Below, piece by piece: positions 10,057-19,772 of a stretch of 64,000 nucleotides of DNA. Positions within the stretch are counted from its first letter, which is position 1, and each line of letters starts with the position of its first letter. Position numbers and translations under genes: made by a program. The DNA is from a virus. The notes beneath the pieces were generated by a model. That model did no database searches. It saw only the letters and a list, made by a program, of their open reading frames with translations, and had not been told where the DNA came from. The stretch spans positions 1-64,000 of the IMG/VR virus record IMGVR_UViG_3300032084_002349; one strand, written 5' to 3'.

Positions 10057-10689
10057 TTACCTCAGTGCAGATTGTAATAAATTAGTAATTTCACTTTCAA
10101 CACTATCTATTGATTCAGTAATCCAGTTTTTCTTAGCAACACCAGCAAAACCAGAAGGTACACTCCATCTAGAACCTCCTTTACCGATCATAATTCCATT
10201 TCCAGATCTAGAGTTAGGATGAGGTCCAAGTTTTACCTCATAATCTTTAATGATAGTTTTGTCGCCAAACAACAATAACCATCTTAACCATTCTAAAGAT
10301 ACACCTTTATCTGTTACCACCTCAGCTGCTGCGGACGATAAAACATCAGAATAATCTGATCTAATCATAGATAAAGAAAAAGACCCTATAATTTGTTGAG
10401 AACGAATAACTGGTTTATTGTATTCTAAATCTAAATATTTCCAAAACTCTAATATCTCATTAAGGCGATTCGTTGCGTTGTCTAGACCAAATTCTCCTTT
10501 TAGATCACCAGCAATTAAACTATTATAGGTTCTATGAGACTTTATAGCTGAAACTACTATATTAACAATTTCTTTTCTACATTTATTATAAGCCTTTTTA
10601 AAATGTTGATCGACTTCTTTAGATAAAGCTTTTAATATTCTATTAGAAATAGTGCTTGTAGACTCTAATATATTAATTGAATATTCCAT
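10057..10689 (-). CDS. probable neck or tail-completion protein
   Basis: 210 aa, helical N-terminal two-thirds, then a Gly-rich segment (GPHPNSRSGNGIMIGKGG) and a C-terminal amphipathic helix. HK97 gp10-like tail-completion proteins have a comparable length and position. Identity is inferred from gene order (capsid, connectors, this, tube). Confidence 0.5.
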   Translation of the reverse strand: MEYSINILESTSTISNRILKALSKEVDQHFKKAYNKCRKEIVNIVVSAIKSHRTYNSLIAGDLKGEFGLDNATNRLNEILEFWKYLDLEYNKPVIRSQQIIGSFSLSMIRSDYSDVLSSAAAEVVTDKGVSLEWLRWLLLFGDKTIIKDYEVKLGPHPNSRSGNGIMIGKGGSRWSVPSGFAGVAKKNWITESIDSVESEITNLLQSALR

Positions 10690-10695
10690 ATATAA

Positions 10696-11190
10696 CTATC
10701 TCTTCCAATTAGTAAAGATATATCTATTATCTCCTAGCCCCACAGGGGTAGGTTCGTTAGCTCTAATAAAAATATTATTTGTTAAACTAGGTATGTCTGT
10801 ATTAAAAATAATTTTAGAACATTTTTTAATTGAATCTAAATGACTAATAGAACAAATAGTTTGAGCATCAATATCAGGAATATTCACACTACCAACAAAA
10901 TTCTTGCTATCTGTTAAAACAGCAAAATTTACAGCGCTCTCTGACGCAGAATTAGAAGTAATACCTTCACCTAAACAATACGGACAGGTTTGACCATTAA
11001 CGAAAGAGATAGGTCCTGTTCCGTTATATATATTGGCTGATTTCTTAGAAATAGTATCATATACGCAATTAGGACATTGACTTAATTTGCTAGTTTCATA
11101 TACTAAAGTACATGGTATAGTTAAACCTTTTTCGGCTAATACTATATCTATCATGCTATTATATAAAGTTTTAATATTTGTGAGATCCAT
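10696..11190 (-). CDS. connector-region protein with zinc-ribbon cysteines
   Basis: 164 aa. CPNC near residue 39 and CPYC near residue 70 form a probable Zn-binding pair, which is unusual for a neck protein. The gene starts at the stop of the next gene upstream (shared base 11190), so the two are co-translated. Likely a head-tail adaptor component by position. Confidence 0.55.
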   Translation of the reverse strand: MDLTNIKTLYNSMIDIVLAEKGLTIPCTLVYETSKLSQCPNCVYDTISKKSANIYNGTGPISFVNGQTCPYCLGEGITSNSASESAVNFAVLTDSKNFVGSVNIPDIDAQTICSISHLDSIKKCSKIIFNTDIPSLTNNIFIRANEPTPVGLGDNRYIFTNWKR

Positions 11191-11717
11191 TATGTATAAA
11201 ATCCATCACGAGTACTTCGGGCTGGTAAATCTGAAACAGCAAGAAATCTAGGATCAAAATCATTCCCAACAAAAGGACTAAGAATCGCATCTATAGCTGT
11301 AGCATTTCCAATATTATGCTGCTGTTTTAAATGATCATACATTGCACAAGGTCCGACGTCTAAAACTGTCTTATAGCCAGCTAGGTGGCCTGAAACCTGT
11401 ACCTGAGCAGGTCCTAGACCAGCTTTAATACCTTCTGTAGCTGCTTTAGTTCTAAATGTACTTTGATCTAAAAAGCATGATGCTCTTAATGATACAAAAC
11501 TAACAAATGTATCATCTCTGGTAGCAACCGCACAAGGATCTGGAGTGATAGTATTATTAACAACATCAATAGTATAATCTTGATTTAAATTTAAATCCAT
11601 AACCACATATCTAGCAGCCACTGTGCTTAATTGAATGATTCTGGAATCAGAATATGTTTCTTCAAAATCATTAATTAAAGCTCTTACTATAATTGGTATT
11701 TCAGTTTGCCAGGCCAT
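11190..11717 (-). CDS. probable head-tail connector protein
   Basis: 175 aa, first gene after the capsid terminator. The N-terminal half resembles an adaptor-type helix pair (ALINDFEETYSDSRIIQLS, then AARYV). Connector role inferred from its position between capsid and tail genes. Confidence 0.5.
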   Translation of the reverse strand: MAWQTEIPIIVRALINDFEETYSDSRIIQLSTVAARYVVMDLNLNQDYTIDVVNNTITPDPCAVATRDDTFVSFVSLRASCFLDQSTFRTKAATEGIKAGLGPAQVQVSGHLAGYKTVLDVGPCAMYDHLKQQHNIGNATAIDAILSPFVGNDFDPRFLAVSDLPARSTRDGFYT

Positions 11718-11786
11718 AGAAGATCTCCTTGTGATAAATTTATGGTGATAATGTTATTATACCCCATTCTGGACCAGCATGTATAT

Positions 11787-11820
11787 AAAAAAAATAGCCA
11801 CCCCAAAAGAGAGGTGGCTA
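11787..11820 (-). terminator. intrinsic terminator after major capsid gene
   Basis: On the minus strand TAGCCACC, a 10-nt spacer and GGTGGCTA form a perfect 8-bp stem followed by eight T. It lies about 25 bases past the capsid stop. Genes further left must be reached by readthrough or another promoter, which would keep capsid mRNA in excess. Confidence 0.85.
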
Positions 11821-11845
11821 CTTTATTAAGCAACATCATTTTTGA

Positions 11846-12850
11846 TTATAGAGAACCTAAAAGTACTCTTCTGTTATCTAGAACAGCAAAACCCTGTTCT
11901 GCCCATCCGTAGAAGCCTGCTCTCTTCTGACGATGAAGGGTATCATCTTCGAAGATTTGAACTTCTTGGCGAACTGGCATAATAAAGGAATCTCTGCTTC
12001 TAAGATCCAAACCAACAACTACTTCAGCGTCAGCGGCTGGTAATGTACCAGAAAGTACATTGTTGTAGAATTCTTGATATTCCTGACCTTCGCCAAGCTC
12101 ATCAAGATCATGAAGGTTTACACCAAATACTCTGTTAAGAGTACCGTCTTCAGCAGTGTAGATTTCACGACGAGTAATTTCGTCAACTTGATCAACACCC
12201 CAGTTACGAATGTCTTCCATAGCTTCTGGAGAAACATAAAGATCGGTAAGGATACCTCTGTTATTACTAGCAGAATTACCTCCACCATTACGACGCATAA
12301 CTGTTTTTAACAAGCTTACAAGACGCTTGGTAAACTGACCAGCATCAGCATCACTGTCATAAACAACAATGTTTCTGTCAACACCAGCAGCAAGAACTGT
12401 GTGCCAACCATCATCATTCATCTTTTTGACAAACTGAGCTTCAAGAACTTCCATAGCACGACCAACGACATCCCAACGGGCGTCACGAGCATACTTAAGA
12501 AGATAATCAATGCTTGCACCGATGTCATAAGTTGGAACCATGACATAATCACCTTCAACATGACGTTCTGGAACGTAACCATGATTAGGAAGGGTGTAAG
12601 CAACAAAATCAGACTCTGTGCCTGGAGCAAGGAAATCTAATGGAAATTCTGGAGTAGCACCAGGAGCCAACTGAACTGGCTCAAAAATTCCATTTAAGAC
12701 GTCTCCACTTAAGACAGCCTGACGCAAAGGTAATTCAAGAGCCTTTGCAAACTCTCTACTAGCAGCTAAAGATTGCTCTTTTTCTGCAGATCCTGACCTA
12801 ATTAAAAGGTCAGTAAGCTCTGGACTTGGTTCAAATCTATTATTAGCCAT
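11846..12850 (-). CDS. major capsid protein
   Basis: 334 aa, the size of a processed HK97-fold subunit without a long delta domain. It follows the protease-scaffold and decoration genes and precedes the connectors. The sequence has the expected helical N-terminal segment, an extended loop region and an alternating alpha/beta core (VPTYDIGASIDYLLKYA; GILTDLYVSPEAMEDIRNWG; SFIMPVRQEVQIFEDDTL). The DLYVSPEAMEDI stretch resembles the P-domain spine helix region of HK97-type capsids. The following terminator and the comparatively GC-rich codon use fit very high expression. Assignment rests on synteny and fold pattern. Confidence 0.8.
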   Translation of the reverse strand: MANNRFEPSPELTDLLIRSGSAEKEQSLAASREFAKALELPLRQAVLSGDVLNGIFEPVQLAPGATPEFPLDFLAPGTESDFVAYTLPNHGYVPERHVEGDYVMVPTYDIGASIDYLLKYARDARWDVVGRAMEVLEAQFVKKMNDDGWHTVLAAGVDRNIVVYDSDADAGQFTKRLVSLLKTVMRRNGGGNSASNNRGILTDLYVSPEAMEDIRNWGVDQVDEITRREIYTAEDGTLNRVFGVNLHDLDELGEGQEYQEFYNNVLSGTLPAADAEVVVGLDLRSRDSFIMPVRQEVQIFEDDTLHRQKRAGFYGWAEQGFAVLDNRRVLLGSL

Positions 12851-12870
12851 TATTTTCGTCTCCTCTTTAA

Positions 12871-13329
12871 TTAGGTAATGTTGATATCTACTTTAACGTA
12901 ACCGTCGGCATCTTTACCACTTAAAAACGTACCAACTTTAACACTGTTGGTTGAAGTTGTGGTAAAATCACCCGACCCATCATAGTAGGCAGCATCACCA
13001 GCGGCTGGTGTGGAACTATCTACCATATTTGTTGTAACCTGACCTCTGCGAAGCAAAGCAACTTTACCACCAAGTTGAACTTCATCTTTGTGGTAGTTGA
13101 TGTGCTGTCTTGTAAGATCAAGATTTACTACATCATTCATCAAGACGCCAGCTGGTGCTGTACCAGATGGACTGCCTGTTGGATAGATAACAGTAGCATC
13201 AGCATCATCCATAGATGAACCGACCCCGCCATTACCGCTGAATACAGCAACGCCACCGCGTGTAGCTGCTACATTCATAAAGAAAGAAACATCAGTTAAA
13301 CTTTCGATACGATCTGGTTTTAAAGCCAT
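12871..13329 (-). CDS. capsid decoration (head stabilising) protein
   Basis: 152 aa, Gly/Asp/Val-rich and beta-rich, with no Cys. It lies directly between the protease-scaffold gene and the capsid gene, the usual place for a lambda gpD or DUF2190-like cement protein. Segments such as SGTAPAGVLMNDVVNLDLT and QLGGKVALLRRGQV recall DUF2190-like decoration proteins. Family membership is inferred. Confidence 0.6.
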   Translation of the reverse strand: MALKPDRIESLTDVSFFMNVAATRGGVAVFSGNGGVGSSMDDADATVIYPTGSPSGTAPAGVLMNDVVNLDLTRQHINYHKDEVQLGGKVALLRRGQVTTNMVDSSTPAAGDAAYYDGSGDFTTTSTNSVKVGTFLSGKDADGYVKVDINIT

Positions 13330-13331
13330 TT

Positions 13332-15029
13332 TTACTCTCCTTTATTGGAATTGGAATTTTGTTTGCCTAATCTAGAATATACAAAATCTACTAATGATGC
13401 TCTAGTGCTATGAACTTCTGAGTCATCTTCACTGCCAACACTAAGATCAACGCCGTCTTCTTCGACCTCAACATTTTCTAAAACATCTTCGGCAACAGCT
13501 GACTCAGTCTCTTCATCTTCAACCTCAACCTCAACAGATTCAGTAGAAGCTTCTGTTTCTTCCGAAGTTTCAGCAACTTCTTCCGACTCTTCAGCTTTTA
13601 CCTGAGCCCATTCTGGTATGTTAGAACTAACCAAAGCCTTGATAGTAGAAAAAGCTTCGTCGTCAAGTTCTTCGAACTTATCAACAGTGGCTGAAGCTAC
13701 TTCAGAGGTCACACCAGTTTCAACGAGCTCTGCAATTCTGCTTTGAATTTTAGCCTGTTTTGCTAATTCAGCTTTTTCAGCTTCAAAAGTCGCAATAGCC
13801 TCTTTAGCTGAGGTTAATTCAGTTTGCAAAGCTTCAAGATCACAATCTTTAGCTTTAATGGATTCTTCATGAGCAGATGTGAGTTCTTTAAGCTCCGTAG
13901 CTTTAGCCTCACTCAATTCTGCAACATCGTATTCCATTTTATTTTTGTATTCTTCTAATAATTTGTCTTTTTCAGCAATAGAAATTGTAGCTTCTTCCAT
14001 ATCTTTGGTAGCTTTTTCCTTCCACATTGCCATTTCTTCTTCTTTGTTTTTCATGCCTTGTTCGAGGTCCATAACCTTGGCCTCCAACTCACTAACTTTG
14101 CTATATGCTTCTTTCAAAACTTCGCCGCAACCAGTCATGGCTTCGACTTTGTCTGATAAAGCTTCTACATCTTTTTCTAGACTCATTTTATTTTTCTCCA
14201 GGTTAAGGGACGCTTGAATATTAGATACACTATTATTGACCAAAGGGATATTTTGTTCAGTTTGTTCTTTTAATATTTTTTGTGCAGAGTCTTGGTCGAA
14301 TATAATACTTTCAGGATTTGCTGGTTTATCTACAAAACCTTTACCGGAAAAATTGATATTTCTCAATACTCTACCAATCTTAAAATTATCATACTCACCA
14401 ACACCACCATATGCTCTCAAATGTTTTGTTAAATATGCTGAATTATTATCTCTTTTTAACACTTTGTAATTTCCTGTAGACTTATCTAAAAGACCATAAT
14501 CAAAGTTGTTAAAATAACACTCCATGCTTACATATTTTTTTCCACTTTTAATTTCCTGAATAAGATTTTCAGCTCTTTCTTTAAGATCAGGATTAGAAAA
14601 ATTACGATAAATTACGGAGCCTGTGACGATATGAAATTTTTCAGGTAATGCTTCCAAACCTGTACTCTCTGGTAAAGTATTGCCATCTATATCTATAGGC
14701 CAATTGGAAACAATATGTCCCACAATTTGATCTTCGTCATGCTCTAAGTTAGTTGGTTTGTCTTCTGGTGTGGCCTTAGCTGCCCAGACCTCAGATTTAT
14801 CAAAAATATCATCATTTTTATTCCAAGAAGATGACACTAAAATAGATTGTACATAATAAAGATCTTCATCATTTAATGCAGCAATAGTTTGATTATTATT
14901 GATGTTTGCTTTTGCTAGCTCGATATCTTTTCTTAGGCATGGTTGAGCTTCTGTTATGTATGCTAAAGATGCATTGGCCGATATAATTTCATCGACACCG
15001 TCATCGTATTCTTGCTGATATATTATCAT
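13332..15029 (-). CDS. prohead protease fused to scaffold
   Basis: 565 aa in two parts. Residues 1-250 look like a prohead maturation protease: H97 in TNLEHDEDQIVGHI and S168 in KKYVSMECYF sit in contexts resembling the His and Ser of S78/U35-type proteases. Residues about 280-465 are a long Glu/Lys/Ala coiled coil typical of scaffolds. Residues 480-565 are very acidic (many Glu, Val, Ser). A protease-scaffold fusion is expected to cleave itself out of the prohead. It overlaps the portal gene by 4 bases and precedes decoration and capsid genes, as in HK97-like head modules. Confidence 0.7.
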   Translation of the reverse strand: MIIYQQEYDDGVDEIISANASLAYITEAQPCLRKDIELAKANINNNQTIAALNDEDLYYVQSILVSSSWNKNDDIFDKSEVWAAKATPEDKPTNLEHDEDQIVGHIVSNWPIDIDGNTLPESTGLEALPEKFHIVTGSVIYRNFSNPDLKERAENLIQEIKSGKKYVSMECYFNNFDYGLLDKSTGNYKVLKRDNNSAYLTKHLRAYGGVGEYDNFKIGRVLRNINFSGKGFVDKPANPESIIFDQDSAQKILKEQTEQNIPLVNNSVSNIQASLNLEKNKMSLEKDVEALSDKVEAMTGCGEVLKEAYSKVSELEAKVMDLEQGMKNKEEEMAMWKEKATKDMEEATISIAEKDKLLEEYKNKMEYDVAELSEAKATELKELTSAHEESIKAKDCDLEALQTELTSAKEAIATFEAEKAELAKQAKIQSRIAELVETGVTSEVASATVDKFEELDDEAFSTIKALVSSNIPEWAQVKAEESEEVAETSEETEASTESVEVEVEDEETESAVAEDVLENVEVEEDGVDLSVGSEDDSEVHSTRASLVDFVYSRLGKQNSNSNKGE

Positions 15030-17224
15030 AAAACACTCTCTTTATGGTGAATGGTTGAATAATAGACAGATTTAACAATCTTTTGCTCTTCAATAGTCAA
15101 AGAACGATCAAGATCATTACCAATAGCCTTCAACCAATATTCATACCCCATTATATGTTTTTTGGTATTATTATTGTGTACATTTTTTATATTAGCTGAA
15201 ATTTTTTCCTCGTCAATATTAGAAAATGGATTTAATGCAAAGAGAGTTTGAGTTTTAACATACTCTAAGTTTTTGAACTCCTCACTAGATAAAGACCTCA
15301 GATTTTTCTTCTTGTAATAATCTAAAATTAAGGGGTTTACAATAGCGCTAATTTTATCTTGAGCGTCTTGAGCCCATATATCTAAAGTAGCTCCTGTTCG
15401 GGGTTTAAAGGTTTTGCTTTTTCGTTTCTTTGTGTCTTTTGACAACTTAGGTCTTCCCTCACCCGGAACACCTGGTAAAGATTCTGGCGAATCTTTTACC
15501 AACTTCGTTGTGGTTTCTGGTGAAGAAGGCTTTTCGTTCTTTAATTCATATAGATTCTTTTGACCTCTTTTTTTCGACTTTAGATCTAAACCAACCTCAC
15601 TAGGTGTTGCCATGCCACTTTGCAAGACAATCTTTTTGAGACTGTTTTCAAAATCAGCTTCATGAAATGGGCCAGCTTTACTAGGTCTCTTAGCATTGTC
15701 TCTTTCTTTTTGTTCTCTAGCAATTCGGAGACTTTCCATATCAGCATCAAATCCAAACCTAGTTTGCACCAACTCCTCGCTAACCAGATTACGATCAGAT
15801 AGCTGTATCAATAAAGCCTTTTCAGCATCTTCATTACTTAAATCCATTCTATCGAATTCAATTTTGGCTGGATATCTAAAACCCATAGCCTTTTGCACAT
15901 TTTCAATCTCTTTTATCCAAAATTGCTTTAGAATCTGACGACCATATTCTAGTCTTTGGGTAAGTGTTTTAAGACTGATGAAATTATTAGTTGTCCCAGC
16001 AGCACCATAAGTACCTGTAAGAGTCGGGGGTATACCAAGACCAGCATAAACACTATTTAAATGAGGAGTGTATTTTGCTTCTCCTAAAAATTGATGTACA
16101 TTAGTTTTTGATTCTATTAGCTCTATATCTGGACCCCAAATTAAATCCATTGTGCCTCCACCAACATTATTCTGTAAGATATTAGATAACTTAGCCGCAG
16201 CTGCTTTAGTAGGAGCAATTTTATGTTCGAGATTACCTAGTTTGAAAATTCTTATATTAGAAATAGCGCCATCTAGAGCTGCTAAATCTGCAAGCTTAAG
16301 TTTTTCGATAATATTAATATCATCCATGATAGCATAAATCATAGGATATGCCCAATTTTGCCAATCATCTTTTTTATAATGAAACACCAAAGTCTTGTCT
16401 GGACTAAGAGGGTATAATGTTTTATTTTTAGCTGCTAAAATTATATCTTCTGGTAATTCTGAAACTATTTGTTTCTCTACAGCATTTTTTGGACTGTTAA
16501 TAGTTTTTCTTAATTGAGCTGGTAATGATATTGCATAACTTTTTTTACCAACAAAAGAAGACAGACTTTCTCCCATAATATCAACATAGAAAGGATCTAT
16601 AAAAGTATATCTCCAAGGTATCTCTTTACGGTTAATAGTTTCCTGTTCTATACGAATATCTGCTTCCCCAGCAGCTTTATAAAGTTGATCCTCTGTCTTT
16701 TTACCTATTTTAGCTGTTTGTCTATTGATAACAACATTCCCAACTCTATACAAATTATTTAAAAATCTTTCGCTTCTTTCAGTACCTCCAATTTTATCAA
16801 ACCAATTTGTGTAAAATCTTTCTATTCTTTTGTTTCTGTGAACAAGCCTGATACCTTGTGAGCTAAAATCACCCATCAAATCAATGACATTTTTAACTAA
16901 ACCAACCCGTTGATAAATAGTATCCGCTGTTTTAATAATATTTTTTAGTCTAACAGGAACAGCTTCGTTAGGTCTAAAATAATCATAATCCGATCGACTT
17001 AGTCCTGGTCTACCGGAAAGGTTTTCTCCTAAATTAGAAAAGTCTCTACTATATCTAGCATAACCAGTAGTTTTGTGTATTCCTTCAAACTCAGTAATAG
17101 ATTTCGATGATTCCCCTAGAGCTTGCTGTTTAGATTCTAAATCTTCTCCCCAAGTTACATATAGCTCTTCCTGTTCTGTTATGGCGTCTTCGATAGCATC
17201 ACTTTTAGGATATTTTTTACTCAT
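15026..17224 (-). CDS. portal protein
   Basis: 732 aa. It lies between large terminase and protease. The central part (about residues 90-500) has portal-like features: TADTIYQRVGLVKNVIDLMG, PWRYTFIDPFYVDIMG, and YAGLGIPPTLTGTYG followed by NNFISLKTLTQRLEYGRQIL, the last resembling the stem and hinge of phage portals that begin a C-terminal helical barrel. The C-terminal 180 residues are basic then helical. The product forms the dodecameric vertex through which DNA is packaged. The start is well separated from the terminase stop (57 bases with no gene). Confidence 0.85.
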   Translation of the reverse strand: MSKKYPKSDAIEDAITEQEELYVTWGEDLESKQQALGESSKSITEFEGIHKTTGYARYSRDFSNLGENLSGRPGLSRSDYDYFRPNEAVPVRLKNIIKTADTIYQRVGLVKNVIDLMGDFSSQGIRLVHRNKRIERFYTNWFDKIGGTERSERFLNNLYRVGNVVINRQTAKIGKKTEDQLYKAAGEADIRIEQETINRKEIPWRYTFIDPFYVDIMGESLSSFVGKKSYAISLPAQLRKTINSPKNAVEKQIVSELPEDIILAAKNKTLYPLSPDKTLVFHYKKDDWQNWAYPMIYAIMDDINIIEKLKLADLAALDGAISNIRIFKLGNLEHKIAPTKAAAAKLSNILQNNVGGGTMDLIWGPDIELIESKTNVHQFLGEAKYTPHLNSVYAGLGIPPTLTGTYGAAGTTNNFISLKTLTQRLEYGRQILKQFWIKEIENVQKAMGFRYPAKIEFDRMDLSNEDAEKALLIQLSDRNLVSEELVQTRFGFDADMESLRIAREQKERDNAKRPSKAGPFHEADFENSLKKIVLQSGMATPSEVGLDLKSKKRGQKNLYELKNEKPSSPETTTKLVKDSPESLPGVPGEGRPKLSKDTKKRKSKTFKPRTGATLDIWAQDAQDKISAIVNPLILDYYKKKNLRSLSSEEFKNLEYVKTQTLFALNPFSNIDEEKISANIKNVHNNNTKKHIMGYEYWLKAIGNDLDRSLTIEEQKIVKSVYYSTIHHKESVL

Positions 17225-17281
17225 AATTTAATTGTATTTCCATTGCAATAGGATTGTATGCGTTTATATTTTTATAATACA

Positions 17282-19318
17282 CTATTTTTTATAAATTCCA
17301 AGATAAATATCGTCATTACCGCCTTCGGTAAACCATCCGGGCCCTTTATATAAAGTTTTCTCGTCAGATCTATAGACTCCATCAACACCCCCGATAACCT
17401 CGAACTCAACTGGTGTGTCTGCTCTATTAATTGCTCTGGCTACTGAATTAGCCATAATTAAGGAGCTATAACGGTCTTTTCGTAGTTTACCTCGTTTGGC
17501 ATGAACACCTTTAATATCTGGAGTATCCCATCTTTCTCTGGCACCAGGACTATTACTAGTTTGAGACATTACTATGGTAGTTAACTCATTTTTTAATTCT
17601 TCTATTTCTAAAATACATTCACTAAGAGTATCATATATAGGATCAATATCATCTCTTGTAATATCTTGAGATTCTTTTTCCATAGCTAAACCTAAAGTAA
17701 GATTATCGAACTGAGGAAATAATAAAACTTTATCTTCTAAGTCTTTTCTCAAACCATGATTAGCTTGGCTAGTCCAATCTGATCTAGCAAATTGTATTAA
17801 CTGCAAAATATGCAATCCTGATTTAAAATCCGTATCCTTCGATTTTGCTTCAATAATTGGCCATATAGGTAGTTCATTGCTTTGTAATTTATTAGTATCA
17901 TGTAGAGCTTCTTCAATAGCAACACCACCACCCTGAGCATCTAAGGCTATTCTTTCACACGGAAATACTTTCATTAAGTCTCGAATTTTTCTAGAGCAAA
18001 AACCATAAAAATCGTTCTCATTAACTAATCCTGTATTTTGTCTTTTCTTGAAATTTTTTCTATTTGTAGTCCACACATACACAACTCTAGAATGATTTGG
18101 TTGTAATTCTAATACTACTATACTAAAATTATCTTGCTCACTAGCTGGGTCAATACCATATACATATTTTTTATCTGGATCGCCTTTTATTTTAGCGTCG
18201 AAAATAATAGGTTCTTCATTAATCACAACAGGATTTTTATTACCAACAACACAACTCTCAATCAAACTTCTTTTGAAAAAACCACTACTATCTTTAGTAA
18301 AACATGCAGCATATTCCATATTATAAATACCGCTATGTATAGTCGCTTTAGCTCTAGCTACTTGCCTATCATCCATAAAACCTTTAGGTATAAGTTCGTA
18401 TGGCATTCTAACAATACTATAATCTTGCCAGTTAAAGTTTTGTGGCACCTCGCCTTTAAAAATTTCTTGAAGTTTTGATTCTTCTCCTAAACTATGAATA
18501 ATAGATCTATATCGCTCCCAATACTGAGCAAAGTGTTTAAAGCTGTAATCAGCAGTACCTGCTATTATAGCCTGATTACTTTTACGATGTTGTAAAGTTT
18601 CCATTTCTTCATTCCACATACCGAGCTCTTTCATAAGTTCTTTTTTAGCTTCTGCTTTGACGTTACCCATAGGATCTGCAGAAACAGCAGCAAAACCAGA
18701 TACTACCGTTTCATATACATCTGGTGAAATAGATGCAAATTCATCAGCAATAATGATATGAGCTCTTAAACCTCTAATCTTACTACCATCACCCAAAGGA
18801 ATAGCTATTGTCCAGCTATCTCCGTATCTCATAGTACATCTATCAACATCTCTTCTTGGACCATCATCATTACCATTGAAAATACTACGTATAATAGCAG
18901 ATTTTCTCCATATGGTTTCCATATATTCAAAAATAACTTTACTCTGTCTAAAAGCAGCCCCGACGACAACTATTTTACTACCTGGAACAAATATACATTT
19001 TAAAGTACAATAAAGAGCTAATAAAAAAGATTTACCAAAACCACGACTAGCTATAAACATAGGAAATGGCCGATCCCAAAATTCTTGCAAAATAGCTGCT
19101 TGAATCGGATGTAATTCAATATTCATTAACAATTTGGCCGTCATGCTGAAATTGGCTGGATCTTTAATAATATTGATAAGATGTCTGTCAGGATTTTCTA
19201 TTTCTTTTTTAGAACGACGTATCATTAGATTTTTATCAATCTTAATATCGTTAATGTTTCCTAAGTTAAGCCATGCATTGTCTAGGTAGTTATTATTAAT
19301 ATTATCCATGAGATTCAT
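17282..19318 (-). CDS. terL: terminase large subunit
   Basis: 678 aa. Packaging ATPase and nuclease. Walker A is ASRGFGKS at residues 90-97 and Walker B with the catalytic Glu is HIIIADE at 187-193. The RNase H-like nuclease begins at VYGIDPASEQDN, with D390 and D396, and continues with RIALDAQGGG (D460); a further acid lies in the C-terminal third. It overlaps the ERCC4-type nuclease gene by 17 bases and precedes the portal. Length and motif order are normal for a large terminase. Confidence 0.95.
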   Translation of the reverse strand: MNLMDNINNNYLDNAWLNLGNINDIKIDKNLMIRRSKKEIENPDRHLINIIKDPANFSMTAKLLMNIELHPIQAAILQEFWDRPFPMFIASRGFGKSFLLALYCTLKCIFVPGSKIVVVGAAFRQSKVIFEYMETIWRKSAIIRSIFNGNDDGPRRDVDRCTMRYGDSWTIAIPLGDGSKIRGLRAHIIIADEFASISPDVYETVVSGFAAVSADPMGNVKAEAKKELMKELGMWNEEMETLQHRKSNQAIIAGTADYSFKHFAQYWERYRSIIHSLGEESKLQEIFKGEVPQNFNWQDYSIVRMPYELIPKGFMDDRQVARAKATIHSGIYNMEYAACFTKDSSGFFKRSLIESCVVGNKNPVVINEEPIIFDAKIKGDPDKKYVYGIDPASEQDNFSIVVLELQPNHSRVVYVWTTNRKNFKKRQNTGLVNENDFYGFCSRKIRDLMKVFPCERIALDAQGGGVAIEEALHDTNKLQSNELPIWPIIEAKSKDTDFKSGLHILQLIQFARSDWTSQANHGLRKDLEDKVLLFPQFDNLTLGLAMEKESQDITRDDIDPIYDTLSECILEIEELKNELTTIVMSQTSNSPGARERWDTPDIKGVHAKRGKLRKDRYSSLIMANSVARAINRADTPVEFEVIGGVDGVYRSDEKTLYKGPGWFTEGGNDDIYLGIYKK

Positions 19319-19772
19319 TCACTCTCTTAATAATTGAAAAGGCCATTTGGTTAGCGGCCTGAGGGTTGTCACAAAATACTACATTGATATTATGTTTAGT
19401 TTGAAGTTCTGTGATATACTTTAAGATAAAAGCAGGTCTTATTTTAATTTTATTCCACATATGTCTAGGTACTGATGATCCTTTGGGATAATTTAAAATA
19501 TCTTGTAAACTAAACTCTAGCAATATAAACTTATATAAGTAATCTTGCATTCTAAGTATTTCAGCTTTAAATCTAGCTTCTGATATATTATTAGCTATTT
19601 CGCTAACGCTATTTTTTCTTTCTATACATAATAGATTCTCTAAGCCTTCAATGGAATAATCTCCAGTATCTAATTTTTTATTAATAGTTTCACAACCAGC
19701 AAAAGCCCAAGGCTTCTGTTCTCTGGTGTCTATAATAACATTAAAACTATATTTTTTCTCATTAGAAGTCAT
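19302..19772 (-). CDS. ERCC4-type nuclease
   Basis: 156 aa, a stand-alone ERCC4/XPF-type nuclease domain. DTREQ at residues 15-19, GDYS at 37-40 and ERK at 51-53 form the active site. The usual ERKxxxD aspartate is replaced by S57, followed by E58. Such proteins cut branched or structured DNA. It is co-transcribed and overlapping with large terminase (17 bases) and with the gene upstream (11 bases), so a role in resolving replicated concatemers before packaging is plausible (inference). Confidence 0.8.
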   Translation of the reverse strand: MTSNEKKYSFNVIIDTREQKPWAFAGCETINKKLDTGDYSIEGLENLLCIERKNSVSEIANNISEARFKAEILRMQDYLYKFILLEFSLQDILNYPKGSSVPRHMWNKIKIRPAFILKYITELQTKHNINVVFCDNPQAANQMAFSIIKRVNESHG

